IMG/VR virus record: IMGVR_UViG_3300017971_000066
Coordinates: 1-52,866 of that record
Origin: a virus
DNA: 52,866 bases
Reading direction: 5' to 3' (one strand)
This document shows positions 26,736 to 34,280 of this stretch, in pieces. Numbering within the stretch: the stretch's first letter is position 1; each line of letters opens with the position of its first letter. A program made the translations under genes and the position numbers. The notes under the pieces were generated by a model, which was not told where the DNA came from, searched no databases, and saw nothing but the letters and a program-made list of their open reading frames with translations.

Positions 26736-26969
26736 CTACTGCTGATTCTTCCGAATTCTGGTTAATACCTCGTCCACGCTGTCGAACATGGCAAGCTGGT
26801 CCGCTATGAACTTCGCTTTGCCCTGGCCTCGGCTTAATTGGACGCCATCAATTATTCTGTTTTTCTTATCCTGTTCCGCCAGCTCCGCTTCCAGATGCTC
26901 CCGGTACTTCAGGAAGTCTGTAGACATGGAGAGCTTCTTCAGGCTCAGGTACAGATCGTTACTGGCCAT
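26736..26969 (-). CDS. Hypothetical small protein between portal and scaffold (77 aa)
   Basis: The protein is helical and charged (KYREHLEAELAEQDKKNRII; FIADQLAMFDSVDEVLTRI), with no known motif. It is translationally coupled to portal (1-nt stop/start overlap). Small helical proteins at this position occur in many podophages and could assist head assembly. The ~100-bp gap to scaffold carries only a short GTCC-GAAA-GGAC hairpin. Confidence 0.6.
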   Translation of the reverse strand: MASNDLYLSLKKLSMSTDFLKYREHLEAELAEQDKKNRIIDGVQLSRGQGKAKFIADQLAMFDSVDEVLTRIRKNQQ

Positions 26970-29131
26970 TAAATGCCAGACCCGAACTGGGCTTTAATCT
27001 GTGCCTCATCCGCAATGACCTGACGCTTGTTCTGTGCTGCCAGGATCGCCTGCTGGTATTTCGCCTGCGCATCATGTACGGCTGATTCATATTCCAGTCG
27101 CAGCTTGTCGCGTTCGCGCTGGTCATCGACCTTGGCCAGCATGATCTTGAGCTGGCGTTCACGCTCGCGGTCCTGCATTTCCATCTTCTGGTCTTCCAGT
27201 CGTGACTGCATGCGGATCTTCTCTTTTTCAACAGCAGGATCCTGCTGCTGTCCCTGCTGGGCTGCCTGCTGCTGTTTCTGCTGCAGCTCTTCAAAAGTGG
27301 GCACGCGTACATCCATGTCCAGATCATTAACAACCTGGCGGAGTAGATCTGTGCGGCCTTCCAGCCCAAGAATCTGCATATCAACCGGGTTATTGGTCAG
27401 CTGCATGAACTCATTGCGGCGGGCCTGATTCGCGGCTTTGGCAATCATCGCGGAAGATCCACGGGCCACAACAGCAATATCGCCTTTGATGTCTTCATCA
27501 GGCTCGTACAGCATGTTCCAATGGAACTGGCGCAGAATACGCTTCTCGATCACGCCTTCATCCACATGACGGACCGCTTCTTTAATCGTCTTGGCGGCAT
27601 TCTCGGACATGATGGCAATACCCATCGCTGTCTGGGCACCCTGCGGCATACGCTGATCAATGCCATAGGACATCTTCGATACACCGGTGACGTCGGCAGC
27701 CTGCTCCCAGAAGTGAGTCAGCACCCCTAAAAGCTCCTGCGCATTGGAATCTGGCTGGAAGAACTGAATCGGTGACTGTGTGTTGCCGTTCGGGTCACTG
27801 GTCATCTGCCAGTTTTTCCACGGATACAGCGCCTCGATCTCTTCACCTTCCGGCAGCCGGTCAATCAGGGTAATGATCTGCGGACCAGATGAAATGCCCA
27901 TGTTGTTGGACAGGGCGCGGGCCGAAGCATTGGCCATACGCTGGTGACCACGCAGTAATTGCGGGATCGCTATGCCCCAGAAGTGACCTGGGCGGTTGCG
28001 GTAGCTCGCTTTGTAGTACGGACGGCGGTCCAGCGGATCACTGTTGATGCATGCCTTGATCACATGACGACCAATCAGGATGGCCTCGATCTGGTATTCC
28101 GCCAGAGGATCTTCGATCTGCTCGACCGGGATTCCCCATTCCATCAGCTCAGTACCCTGCGCAGAACCCCAGTAATGCAGCGCCTCGATCAACCCATCTT
28201 TGTCGGCAAACCAGTCGTCTTGCTCCTTCTCGAACAATCCCCACTCTTTGTAGCCTTGGTCATACTCCATCAGCACCTGACGGATCTTGTCTTCACGGTA
28301 ACCCGGTACAGATATCAGCCCGTAGATCTCGGACCGTGGCAGGCGCTTTCTGATAATCAGGTTGCCTTCATCGATCTCAATCTGTTCGGGACTTGGAAAT
28401 ACATCATACGGAGACACGCGGCGATCAATCTCGCACACAGTCTGTTTCATGACCGGTTTACCGCGCTGCCACTTCAGCTTGGACTTGCGCTGGTAGGATG
28501 TTTCGATAAATGCCGTCGGGTATGTGGTGAAATCGTCGATAAAATCCTCGAAAGCACCAGACCACTCAGAATCAACCAGCTGGTCCTCGATCTTCCTTTC
28601 CATCTTGTCGGACGCTTTAGCGACCATTTTGGCGATCTCGGACTTCTCCTTCTCCGCCAATTCATCAATGCGGGCCATCATCTGCGGCATCTGCGGCTTA
28701 ATACCCTGCTGCTGGGCCTGCTGAACCTCCTGATAGAACTGCCGCTTGATATTCTCAAGTGCCTTCTCATCGATCTCTGGTTCTGGTGTCGGATCCAAAG
28801 ACCACGGCTTATCACCGGCTGGCATCAGGATATCAGTCAGCCAGGCGGACGCTGCGACACACTGCATCTGCGTTAATGGCAGGTAGATATCAGAGCCACC
28901 CATCCGCTTGATCTCAGCCTGAACGTCCGGATCATACTGGTTATTGCGGGATCTCTGGCATTCCTGCAGAACACCTTCGATCTTGGACTTGTGCGACTTG
29001 TTAACCTCCCACTGGCGGCGAATGCGGGAAGACAGATTGTCGGTGAACATCTCGATAACGCGCTTCTGCTCTTCTTCTGCAGCGGCGTTCTCTTGTTCCA
29101 CCATCTCGGCGTTTGAGACAACTCTAAGCAT
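26969..29131 (-). CDS. Portal protein (720 aa)
   Basis: Large helical protein with DPDVQAEIKRMGGSDIYLPL and CVAASAWLTDILMPAGDKPW near the N-terminus, and a central HFWGIAIPQLLRGHQRMANA block seen in long podophage portals. A very long Gln/Arg/Glu-rich C-terminal helix (~590-710) matches the P22-type barrel and extended tail. Its place after terminase and before scaffold and coat supports the call. It overlaps the upstream small gene by 8 nt. Confidence 0.85.
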   Translation of the reverse strand: MLRVVSNAEMVEQENAAAEEEQKRVIEMFTDNLSSRIRRQWEVNKSHKSKIEGVLQECQRSRNNQYDPDVQAEIKRMGGSDIYLPLTQMQCVAASAWLTDILMPAGDKPWSLDPTPEPEIDEKALENIKRQFYQEVQQAQQQGIKPQMPQMMARIDELAEKEKSEIAKMVAKASDKMERKIEDQLVDSEWSGAFEDFIDDFTTYPTAFIETSYQRKSKLKWQRGKPVMKQTVCEIDRRVSPYDVFPSPEQIEIDEGNLIIRKRLPRSEIYGLISVPGYREDKIRQVLMEYDQGYKEWGLFEKEQDDWFADKDGLIEALHYWGSAQGTELMEWGIPVEQIEDPLAEYQIEAILIGRHVIKACINSDPLDRRPYYKASYRNRPGHFWGIAIPQLLRGHQRMANASARALSNNMGISSGPQIITLIDRLPEGEEIEALYPWKNWQMTSDPNGNTQSPIQFFQPDSNAQELLGVLTHFWEQAADVTGVSKMSYGIDQRMPQGAQTAMGIAIMSENAAKTIKEAVRHVDEGVIEKRILRQFHWNMLYEPDEDIKGDIAVVARGSSAMIAKAANQARRNEFMQLTNNPVDMQILGLEGRTDLLRQVVNDLDMDVRVPTFEELQQKQQQAAQQGQQQDPAVEKEKIRMQSRLEDQKMEMQDRERERQLKIMLAKVDDQRERDKLRLEYESAVHDAQAKYQQAILAAQNKRQVIADEAQIKAQFGSGI

Positions 29132-29369
29132 TTATGCGTCCTGTCTGTTCATCGTGTAGTTCAACCAGCGTTTGGTAACCTGGGCGTGATCGATCAGCAT
29201 TAATCATGTCCCGGTTGGCTATCTTAAAATCTGTTATTGCCCGGCGTGCCCGGACCTCATCTTTCTTGGCCAGTGTCAGCGACTGAAAGAAATTGCCTTG
29301 GTAGTAATACACCCGGCCTTTCATCTGTTTCTTGGTTCTCACTTCCGCCAAGATCGTAATATCCATCAT
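29124..29369 (-). CDS. Hypothetical small protein between TerL and portal (81 aa)
   Basis: The start is taken at ATG 29369 (MMDITILAEVRTK), which overlaps the TerL stop in an ATGA arrangement; an earlier GTG (29375) is less likely. A basic protein with MKGRVYYYQGNFFQSLTLAK followed by helical DEVRARRAITDFKIANRD. No family recognised. Its position suggests a packaging or head-assembly helper. Confidence 0.55.
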   Translation of the reverse strand: MMDITILAEVRTKKQMKGRVYYYQGNFFQSLTLAKKDEVRARRAITDFKIANRDMINADRSRPGYQTLVELHDEQTGRINA

Positions 29370-30847
29370 GACCACCCGGATGCAGCCTTCGCTCTGACTG
29401 CACGCGCTTTCGGCCTCGCGTTCACCAGCAGGATCGGATTAGCAAATGACATCATCAAAGCATCCGCCATGTTGGGTGATTCAATACCCAGTCTGGCCAT
29501 ATCCTGCTTGGACATGATCTGGATCAGGCCGGTCGGGGTCCGCTTTAATGGGATCCTGCACACCTCGGATCTCAGCAGATCCAGCGACTCAATGCCTGAA
29601 TCGAATGAGATCAGCTCATCCGGGTCAAAGTATTTCTTCTTCTCTACCGCTTGGTAGGTTCTGTAAATCCGGTCACGAAGCAGCCAGTAGTATTGTGCGC
29701 GCTTGTTCTTAAACGTCTGCTTGTTGGTCTTCACACCTACATCACCAGCCGCTTCGTAAAGGTCGTCGGGTCTGTCTACGGAATTTGATCCCTTGAACAT
29801 TTCGACTTTAATTCGTTTGGGCATCAGCGCATCTTTAAACTGGCGCCGAAGGCCTACTCCCATTCCGTCACCGTCCCATAAGAACATATCGGGCTTTCGC
29901 TCTTCGCAGTATTCGATGGCCCAGTCTCCGCCTTCATTGATGTCGCCGATGTTTCGCTCTTGAGCATCAAGGATGACAACGCCGTGACGATAAGTAAGGC
30001 CTTTAGCGTCCGAACCATCGTCTGACGGGTCATGAGTGACAATTTCAATACCTCTTGGTTCAAATCCCAGCACCTTATGCGCATCTACGCAGGCATCAAA
30101 CCAATGAGGCATGATGATCGCGTTCTCGACTGTATCGGCATAAGCTCCCAGCCACTTGTGTTCATACGCTGCAGGACTCAGGTTTTCCTCGTCATCTGCG
30201 CGCTCAGATTCAAGACCAGACGCCTCGAACCACTTCTTTGGCATGTCAGTGTAGTTAATCTCGACGATCATGATGTTGTCGTCTTCGTAATAACCGCACC
30301 TGGCTAAATCTTTTTCAGCACGCTTGAGCCACTTCTGACTGATCGGATCCGTGCTGTTGCCCCGGTTCAGGGTGATCCAGATCTCCGGCATTTTGACATC
30401 TTCGCCGGCTATCACTCGTTCGGCATCTGCTGCAGATAATCGAAGACTGGCGGACAATACGCGCAATGTCTCAGCGCTTAGGCTGTCTCCTTCCTCTATC
30501 CAGAGCCCGTCAACACCGGAAAGCATTGACTTCAGGGATCCGATATTCCTGCCCAGGCCGCGGTAGAAGTTCCTGCCGCCACTGGCGTGATAAATGTGGT
30601 TGTTGTCGCTGGTGAATCCCTCGAACCCCAGCCGAACCGCTTCATCAAGCATCAGTCTGTGAACTGACTCGTCAATACTGTTCTGGAATTCACGACCGCA
30701 GCACCAGAGCTGCCCCATGCTCATCCCTGACAGAACGTAGTCAGATACGAACGTGGACTTGGTTGAACCTCGACCACCGACAATGATCTTGATTCTCTTC
30801 GATTTGAGAATCAGCGGCTCAAGTTTTTGAGCGCATTTAATCCTCAT
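29366..30847 (-). CDS. terL: Terminase large subunit
   Basis: The start is ATG 30847 (MRIKCAQKLEPLILKS), overlapping the TerS stop (ATGAGGATTAA); a TTG six codons upstream is less likely. Walker A is GGRGSTKS (24-31). Walker B is LWIEEGD (115-121), with the catalytic Glu following. The coupling-type motif follows at TLNRGNSTDP. The C-terminal RNase-H-like nuclease begins with THDPSDDGSDAKGL and contains ERKPDMFLWDGDGMGVGL. Length 493 aa is normal. It packages concatemeric DNA through the portal. Partnership with a P22-like TerS suggests headful packaging. Confidence 0.92.
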   Translation of the reverse strand: MRIKCAQKLEPLILKSKRIKIIVGGRGSTKSTFVSDYVLSGMSMGQLWCCGREFQNSIDESVHRLMLDEAVRLGFEGFTSDNNHIYHASGGRNFYRGLGRNIGSLKSMLSGVDGLWIEEGDSLSAETLRVLSASLRLSAADAERVIAGEDVKMPEIWITLNRGNSTDPISQKWLKRAEKDLARCGYYEDDNIMIVEINYTDMPKKWFEASGLESERADDEENLSPAAYEHKWLGAYADTVENAIIMPHWFDACVDAHKVLGFEPRGIEIVTHDPSDDGSDAKGLTYRHGVVILDAQERNIGDINEGGDWAIEYCEERKPDMFLWDGDGMGVGLRRQFKDALMPKRIKVEMFKGSNSVDRPDDLYEAAGDVGVKTNKQTFKNKRAQYYWLLRDRIYRTYQAVEKKKYFDPDELISFDSGIESLDLLRSEVCRIPLKRTPTGLIQIMSKQDMARLGIESPNMADALMMSFANPILLVNARPKARAVRAKAASGWS

Positions 30848-31217
30848 CCGGTGCAGTGCCGACAAAAGTAATCATGCCGGTATGTTTGTGCGTGTTCTCG
30901 CTGGTCACGACTTTCTCGACCTTATCCTGCCAGCCGAAGTTATTTTTCAGGTTGAAAATACAGCCGGCAGGGTTCCGCCCAGTGAGCAATCCCAGCTCGA
31001 TTCCATGCTCGACTCTGAGCTTTGCTTTTTTTACTGTGTCAGAAAATTTGTCTTTTTCCCCGTATTCCAGCAATCCCTGTCTGGTCAGATCCAGAGCAAG
31101 GCAGAGTCCAGTAACAGTAGCGGGAAGCTCATCGGCAGCGCATTCAGCGAAGTATCCATCGATCTTCTTCTGCATTTCTGCGACAGTTTTGAATTTGGGT
31201 GGTCTACCCGCGCCCAT
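30837..31217 (-). CDS. terS: Terminase small subunit, P22 gp3-like (126 aa)
   Basis: It begins MGAGRPPKFKTVAEMQKKID and continues VTGLCLALDLTRQGLLEYGE, then AKLRVEHGIELGLLTGRNPA and IFNLKNNFGWQDK: the block order of the small terminases that recognise DNA through a helix-turn-helix-like N-terminal half. It overlaps TerL by 11 nt and the upstream gene by 14 nt, with GGAG 9 nt before the ATG. It probably chooses the pac site; no pac sequence could be recognised. Confidence 0.85.
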   Translation of the reverse strand: MGAGRPPKFKTVAEMQKKIDGYFAECAADELPATVTGLCLALDLTRQGLLEYGEKDKFSDTVKKAKLRVEHGIELGLLTGRNPAGCIFNLKNNFGWQDKVEKVVTSENTHKHTGMITFVGTAPDED

Positions 31218-31578
31218 CTTTCATAGTCTCCTGAATTGCTGCGCTCAGTTGTGATTGTGTTGGGATGAGAATAGTTGTCTCACCTTTTTCGTGTCTGTCT
31301 CTACGCTTATCGGATATTTGTTTAACGACCGCCAAGGCGATTTCCCCGATACCCGTGTTGGGATCTTTAGCCAGATGGCCCAGCTGGTCCCGGTCCAGAC
31401 TGAAGGTGATATCGATATTGTCCATGGTGACAAATCTCACAGTGAACCCGGAGTTATCATCGTGCCTGAAGAACTGCAGACCATTGTCGTCAGTATCAGG
31501 AAGTTTGCTGCGATCTGCCAGCTCGCCCAGTATCTCGGACATAACCTGGAAGATCTCACGAAAATTAAATTCTTGCAT
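31204..31578 (-). CDS. Hypothetical protein preceding terminase (124 aa)
   Basis: The start chosen is ATG 31576-31578 (MQEFNFREIFQVMSEI), directly after a GAGGTAAT ribosome binding site, rather than the more distant upstream ATG at 31665. It has FTVRFVTMDNIDITFSLDRD in the middle and a charged helical end. No family recognised. It is the first gene of the leftward late unit and overlaps TerS. Confidence 0.65.
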   Translation of the reverse strand: MQEFNFREIFQVMSEILGELADRSKLPDTDDNGLQFFRHDDNSGFTVRFVTMDNIDITFSLDRDQLGHLAKDPNTGIGEIALAVVKQISDKRRDRHEKGETTILIPTQSQLSAAIQETMKDGRG

Positions 31579-31834
31579 ATTACCTCGGAGGCTACTCGCG
31601 TTTCCGGGTTGGGGTGAAGGTACCCGCCAGCAAGGGAGGCTAACCGGCGGGCCTTCGTTCAACACAATAAACTACAGCTTGGAGTTTGATACCGGGAGTT
31701 TCACCCACTATCACAATTCAGTATATATCTGCACAGTGAATTTAAAAACCGGCATATCTATCGCTTTTAACCCAGCAAAACGTACAGTCTGCACGCATGG
31801 GGTAATTAGCGGACACTTTTTTTTCATCAAACCC
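31579..31834. promoter_or_regulatory. Late-unit leader region with hairpin; no clear leftward promoter
   Basis: This non-coding stretch should hold the start of the leftward late transcript. It contains a hairpin with 8-bp arms CCCGCCAG (31623-31630) and CCGGCGGG (31644-31651, one wobble pair) about 45 nt upstream of the first late gene, and a T-run at 31817-31824. I looked for a sigma70-type leftward promoter and found only weak matches, so the late promoter remains unplaced. The hairpin could be a pause or antitermination site for the Q-like protein. Confidence 0.45.
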
Positions 31835-31863
31835 TTGCATTATCGTGACGCGTCACATATATT
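31835..31863 (+). promoter_or_regulatory. Rightward promoter with 12-bp palindrome in the spacer
   Basis: A -35-like TTGCAT (31835-31840) and a -10 TATATT (31858-31863) are separated by exactly 17 bp. The spacer holds the perfect palindrome GTGACGCGTCAC (31845-31856), well placed for a repressor or activator. It lies ~55 bp before the first gene of the rightward operon. The -35 is weak, so the promoter may be activator-dependent. Confidence 0.65.
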
Positions 31864-31916
31864 CGTATTAGAGCGTAAGCTCAGAACCAAAACTCACAAA
31901 CGAAAAGGAAAGGAAA

Positions 31917-32105
31917 ATGGACAGATACAATTCACAATACGAGGAATATGACGGTATTCAGGTAGAACACATCGAAACCATCGAGATCACTGCAGCAGCA
32001 GATGAAGATCTCCCATTCTATAAATTATTTGACATCCTCATGTTCGGGCTGGCCGCAGCAATTATCTGGCTCGGCGCTGTCGCATCACTCATCATGATTT
32101 ACTAG
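31917..32105 (+). CDS. Small membrane protein, first gene of rightward operon (62 aa)
   Basis: An acidic N-terminal ~32 residues (MDRYNSQYEEYDGIQVEHIE) is followed by one strong membrane helix (~37-60, LFDILMFGLAAAIIWLGAVA). AAGGAAAGGAAA lies just before the ATG. The function is unknown. As the first gene of a short, probably early operon, it may act on the host membrane, for example in exclusion or host takeover (inference). Confidence 0.65.
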   Translation: MDRYNSQYEEYDGIQVEHIETIEITAAADEDLPFYKLFDILMFGLAAAIIWLGAVASLIMIY

Positions 32106-32115
32106 GAGCAAGACA

Positions 32116-32352
32116 ATGGAAAAAACCATCAAAATCTCAAACACCATCGATCTGACAGTCGTACCCAATGACGACCGGCCCGGCGTGAATATCTTCATCG
32201 AGAAGGTCGTCGAAAGACGTGGCCGCCGGATCACTGTAGCCTACGCCTCACTGGCTGTTGCCCAAGACTGGGAAGAGTTTGACGACGGCACCCGCGTTCC
32301 ACAATACGCCATCAAGGCAGCCGAGAAGCTGGCCGAGAAAGTCGGTTACTAA
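32116..32352 (+). CDS. Hypothetical protein (78 aa)
   Basis: The protein is beta-rich (IKISNTIDLTVVPNDDRPG; RRGRRITVAYASLAVAQDW) and has a helical C-terminus with KAAEKLAEKVGY. No family recognised. Its ribosome binding site, AGGAGCAAGACAATG, is almost the same as that of the 185-aa gene downstream (AGGAGCAATACAATG), so the two are likely translated at similar strength. Confidence 0.6.
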   Translation: MEKTIKISNTIDLTVVPNDDRPGVNIFIEKVVERRGRRITVAYASLAVAQDWEEFDDGTRVPQYAIKAAEKLAEKVGY

Positions 32353-32359
32353 AGTCGAA

Positions 32360-32395
32360 ACCGCCTCCGGGCGGTCTGGCCGGGCGGTTCCCGGT
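32360..32395 (+). other. Two tandem intercistronic hairpins
   Basis: ACCGCC-TCCG-GGCGGT (32360-32375) is a perfect 6-bp stem. It is followed by GCCGGG-N5-CCCGGT (32379-32395, one wobble pair). They fill the space between two genes of the rightward operon and lack a T-run, so they look like mRNA processing or stability elements rather than a terminator. Confidence 0.6.
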
Positions 32396-32427
32396 CACTG
32401 ATGAGACAACCAATTAGGAGCAATACA

Positions 32428-32985
32428 ATGACACTCAAATACGAAAAAACTGCAGAAATCGGCGACATGATCAAAGCCTATGACTTCCAGCCATACGCCG
32501 GCAGGGCGCCTTCGTTCATCGAGGGCAAGGTCGTCAACAAGGGCTATGACCTGTCTGTACCTTACGCCGCCTATGAAGTCGTCGTTACCCGCGACGTTTT
32601 CGGTGGTGAAGAAGAGCAGGCCCGCATCGGTGAAACCTTCTACGTGCCATTCGAGTCAACCATGGACTACGACGGCAGAGTAGAGGTTATCGTTAAACCC
32701 AGCCCAATGGTCGTCACTCGCAAGATTGGCCGCAACAAGGGCCGGCCCAGACTCTGGTTGGAGGGCAAGATCCTGACCGCTGCCGGCTTCGGGCCCGGTG
32801 ACCGGTACAATTTTGTTGAAGGCTGGATCATTAAAAACAACGAAGAAGGCTCCAGAAAGATCTCCGGCAAGGGTGATAAGCCCATCGTCGATATTCTGGG
32901 CCGGGCGCTGGAAGAGCTTTTCGATGAGATCCCAGAAACCGTGACAGTGACAGTCGCTGGTCCCGGTTTAATTTTAATCAGGTAG
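32428..32985 (+). CDS. Two-domain protein with SymE/AbrB-like C-terminal half (185 aa)
   Basis: The start is ATG 32428 (MTLKYEKTAEIGDMIKAYDF), supported by AGGAGCAATACA. Residues ~15-100 form a phage domain with AYEVVVTRDVFGGEEEQA and ETFYVPFESTMDY. Residues ~100-185 (GRPRLWLEGKILTAAGF, PGDRYNF, RKISGKGDKPIVDI) resemble the swapped-hairpin fold of SymE-type proteins, which is also found fused to cytosine methylases. DNA or RNA binding is therefore possible. The function is inferred from motif resemblance only. Confidence 0.6.
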   Translation: MTLKYEKTAEIGDMIKAYDFQPYAGRAPSFIEGKVVNKGYDLSVPYAAYEVVVTRDVFGGEEEQARIGETFYVPFESTMDYDGRVEVIVKPSPMVVTRKIGRNKGRPRLWLEGKILTAAGFGPGDRYNFVEGWIIKNNEEGSRKISGKGDKPIVDILGRALEELFDEIPETVTVTVAGPGLILIR

Positions 32986-32992
32986 CACAGCT

Positions 32993-33030
32993 GTTGGCGG
33001 TTTCATCATGGAATCGCCAACTTTTTTTTT
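32993..33030 (+). terminator. Strong intrinsic terminator abutting a ribosome binding site
   Basis: GTTGGCG (32993-32999) pairs with CGCCAAC (33015-33021), with further pairing inside (TTTC/GGAA) giving ~12 bp and a short ATCAT loop, followed by nine T (33022-33030). The next four bases are the Shine-Dalgarno GGAG of the gene starting at 33042. It separates the last gene from the rest of the rightward operon and looks like an attenuator. Confidence 0.9.
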
Positions 33031-33041
33031 GGAGAAATAAC

Positions 33042-33380
33042 ATGAAATACACTGTAATAACCCAGTATTACGACGCTGACGAAGTGATCCAGACCGTAAA
33101 AGAAGAGTTTGGATCCATGTTAGACGCCAGAAGTGAAATGCGCCATGCACTGGAAGATGAGGCCACTATCCTTGTCAAAATCTGGGAAGGTGACTACAAG
33201 GTATCGCCAATGGAAACGGTACAGGGCAAGTCATTCAGGGAAATGGCGCTGACCCCTGCTGAACGTCAAGCGCGGCGCAGAGCCCGCCAGCAGGCAGCAG
33301 GCTTTAAGGAAGTTCGTGGGATCTGGGCAACCCCTGAACAGGAAATCAAAATCAAGCAGTTTGCCCGCTCGTTAGTTTAA
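33042..33380 (+). CDS. Hypothetical basic protein downstream of an attenuator (112 aa)
   Basis: The start is ATG 33042 (MKYTVITQYYDADEVIQTV), with GGAG 7 nt upstream. N-terminal half: acidic alpha/beta. C-terminal half: basic, LTPAERQARRRARQQAAGF, then KEVRGIWATPEQEIKIKQF, a pattern seen in small phage and plasmid DNA-binding or ribbon-helix-helix-like proteins. Expression requires read-through of the terminator at 32993-33030. Function not established. Confidence 0.65.
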   Translation: MKYTVITQYYDADEVIQTVKEEFGSMLDARSEMRHALEDEATILVKIWEGDYKVSPMETVQGKSFREMALTPAERQARRRARQQAAGFKEVRGIWATPEQEIKIKQFARSLV

Positions 33381-33390
33381 CTTCCAATTA

Positions 33391-33429
33391 AAACGGGTTT
33401 TTTGCAGAAAAACTGCAGAAGGCCCGTTT
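33391..33429. terminator. Bidirectional terminator between convergent operons
   Basis: AAACGGG (33391-33397) pairs with CCCGTTT (33423-33429). An inner GCAG/CTGC pair and T-runs on each strand are present. It lies between the rightward operon end (33380) and the end of the leftward early unit (33428), overlapping the last two bases of the Q-like stop codon. Confidence 0.8.
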
Positions 33430-33778
33430 ATTTTAACTTTCTTTCCAATTTGCTGTGCAGTTCATCTATCCAGCTGCGCACCGTGTTCCTGTGAATCTTC
33501 ATCTGCTGCGCAACCCGCGCATTCGAGTGACCGGCTTTGTACTTGCATTTACATAACCTGATCAGCTTGGGTGGTAGTTCACCGATGGCATGATCAATCG
33601 ACATCATCATGTCTTCGTCCAGTAGTGTTTTATCCCAGACAGTATCCGAGCCTTCCCCCGCTTCGATCTGTTTTCTTTTTATCAGCCGACCGATGACTGT
33701 CCCACCCCGGTTTATTATCATGTCGCCGCGACTCCAATCCCCCCACTGCCACAGCTTTTCTTCTACCGACTGTATCAT
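33428..33778 (-). CDS. Q-like antiterminator / late regulator (116 aa)
   Basis: I place the start at ATG 33778 (MIQSVEEKLWQWGDWSRGD), with GAGG and GGTGG upstream; the open frame extends 12 codons further. VEEKLWQWGDWSRG resembles the start of lambdoid antitermination Q proteins. Residues ~70-110 hold a sigma-region-4-like helix-turn-helix (AGHSNARVAQQMKIHRNTV, RSWIDELHSKLE). It is the last gene of the leftward early unit, the position of Q in lambda, with the late unit downstream. Late-gene activation is inferred. Confidence 0.7.
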   Translation of the reverse strand: MIQSVEEKLWQWGDWSRGDMIINRGGTVIGRLIKRKQIEAGEGSDTVWDKTLLDEDMMMSIDHAIGELPPKLIRLCKCKYKAGHSNARVAQQMKIHRNTVRSWIDELHSKLERKLK

Positions 33779-33890
33779 CCACCAGAACCTCTTTTGTCGA
33801 AAACCTGAACCCACAGTTCTGGCACTGCCTTCGGCGACGGTCCGTCGTTCGTATTACGTTCGTCTTCGCGTCGCACTTTGGGCATTTCAA
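33630..33890 (-). CDS. Zinc-ribbon protein, NrdR-like N-terminus (86 aa)
   Basis: TTG 33890 is the likely start (GGGGAG 8 nt upstream), giving MKCPKCDAKTNVIRTTDRRR then RQCQNCGFRFSTKEV. CxxC...CxxC with a basic loop is the zinc ribbon of NrdR-type and transcription-factor-like proteins. The last ~45 residues share DNA with the Q-like gene in another frame and are probably unconstrained. It may be a DNA-binding partner of the Q-like regulator (inference). Confidence 0.6.
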   Translation of the reverse strand: MKCPKCDAKTNVIRTTDRRRRQCQNCGFRFSTKEVLVDDTVGRRKAVAVGGLESRRHDNKPGWDSHRSADKKKTDRSGGRLGYCLG

Positions 33891-34138
33891 TGCACTGTCT
33901 CCCCGTGTGGTGTCATTATTATTTGCTCAGAGACATGAGATTCGAGCTGGATCACCATACGCAGGCACATATCGTAGGCCTTGATCATGATGTCGTCCGC
34001 CAGCTGGTAGTTTTCGTCCTGCATGGCATCAAGCGCATCCTCCAACGCATTGCGGGTGCCGTACAGGACCGCCGCTGATTGACCGAACAGCTGAATCATT
34101 TCCGCCTGCGTTACTTGCATGTTTTTCAGGTCTGCCAA
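33887..34138 (-). CDS. Hypothetical helical protein (83 aa)
   Basis: Starts at TTG 34138 or at a nearby downstream ATG. The protein is helical (AEMIQLFGQSAAVLYGTRNA; DALDAMQDENYQLADDIMIK) with no recognised motif. Its end overlaps the start of the zinc-ribbon gene by 4 nt, and its start region overlaps the preceding gene in another frame. The start is uncertain. Confidence 0.5.
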   Translation of the reverse strand: MADLKNMQVTQAEMIQLFGQSAAVLYGTRNALEDALDAMQDENYQLADDIMIKAYDMCLRMVIQLESHVSEQIIMTPHGETVH

Positions 34139-34280
34139 TTTCGTTTATCTCCATGTCGTAATCTGGTCCGAGCTTACGGATAAGGTCGCGCATTGTTTTG
34201 TGTGCGTGTCTTGAGCTATCTTCGATCTCAGGAGAATAGTAGATGTGAAATCCGTGTATGACAATCTCGCAGAGTCTCAC
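34029..34280 (-). CDS. Hypothetical protein, N-terminal part most credible (83 aa)
   Basis: The start codon is GTG 34278-34280 immediately overlapping the stop of the VRR-NUC-like gene. The first ~55 residues (RLCEIVIHGFHIYYSPEIED; HKTMRDLIRKLGPDYDMEI) look like a compact domain. The last ~35 residues share DNA with the next gene in another frame and may be unconstrained. No family recognised. Confidence 0.45.
   Translation of the reverse strand: MRLCEIVIHGFHIYYSPEIEDSSRHAHKTMRDLIRKLGPDYDMEINEIGRPEKHASNAGGNDSAVRSISGGPVRHPQCVGGCA

Noticed and set aside
27959-28876. Plus-strand open frame of 305 aa opposite the portal gene
   Set aside because: Antisense shadow of portal codons, with no start signal or recognisable domain.
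31717-31740. CTGTGCAGATATATACTG-like element resembling a LexA box on the minus strand
   Set aside because: The spacing does not fit the CTGT-N8-ACAG consensus, and the second half-site is poor.
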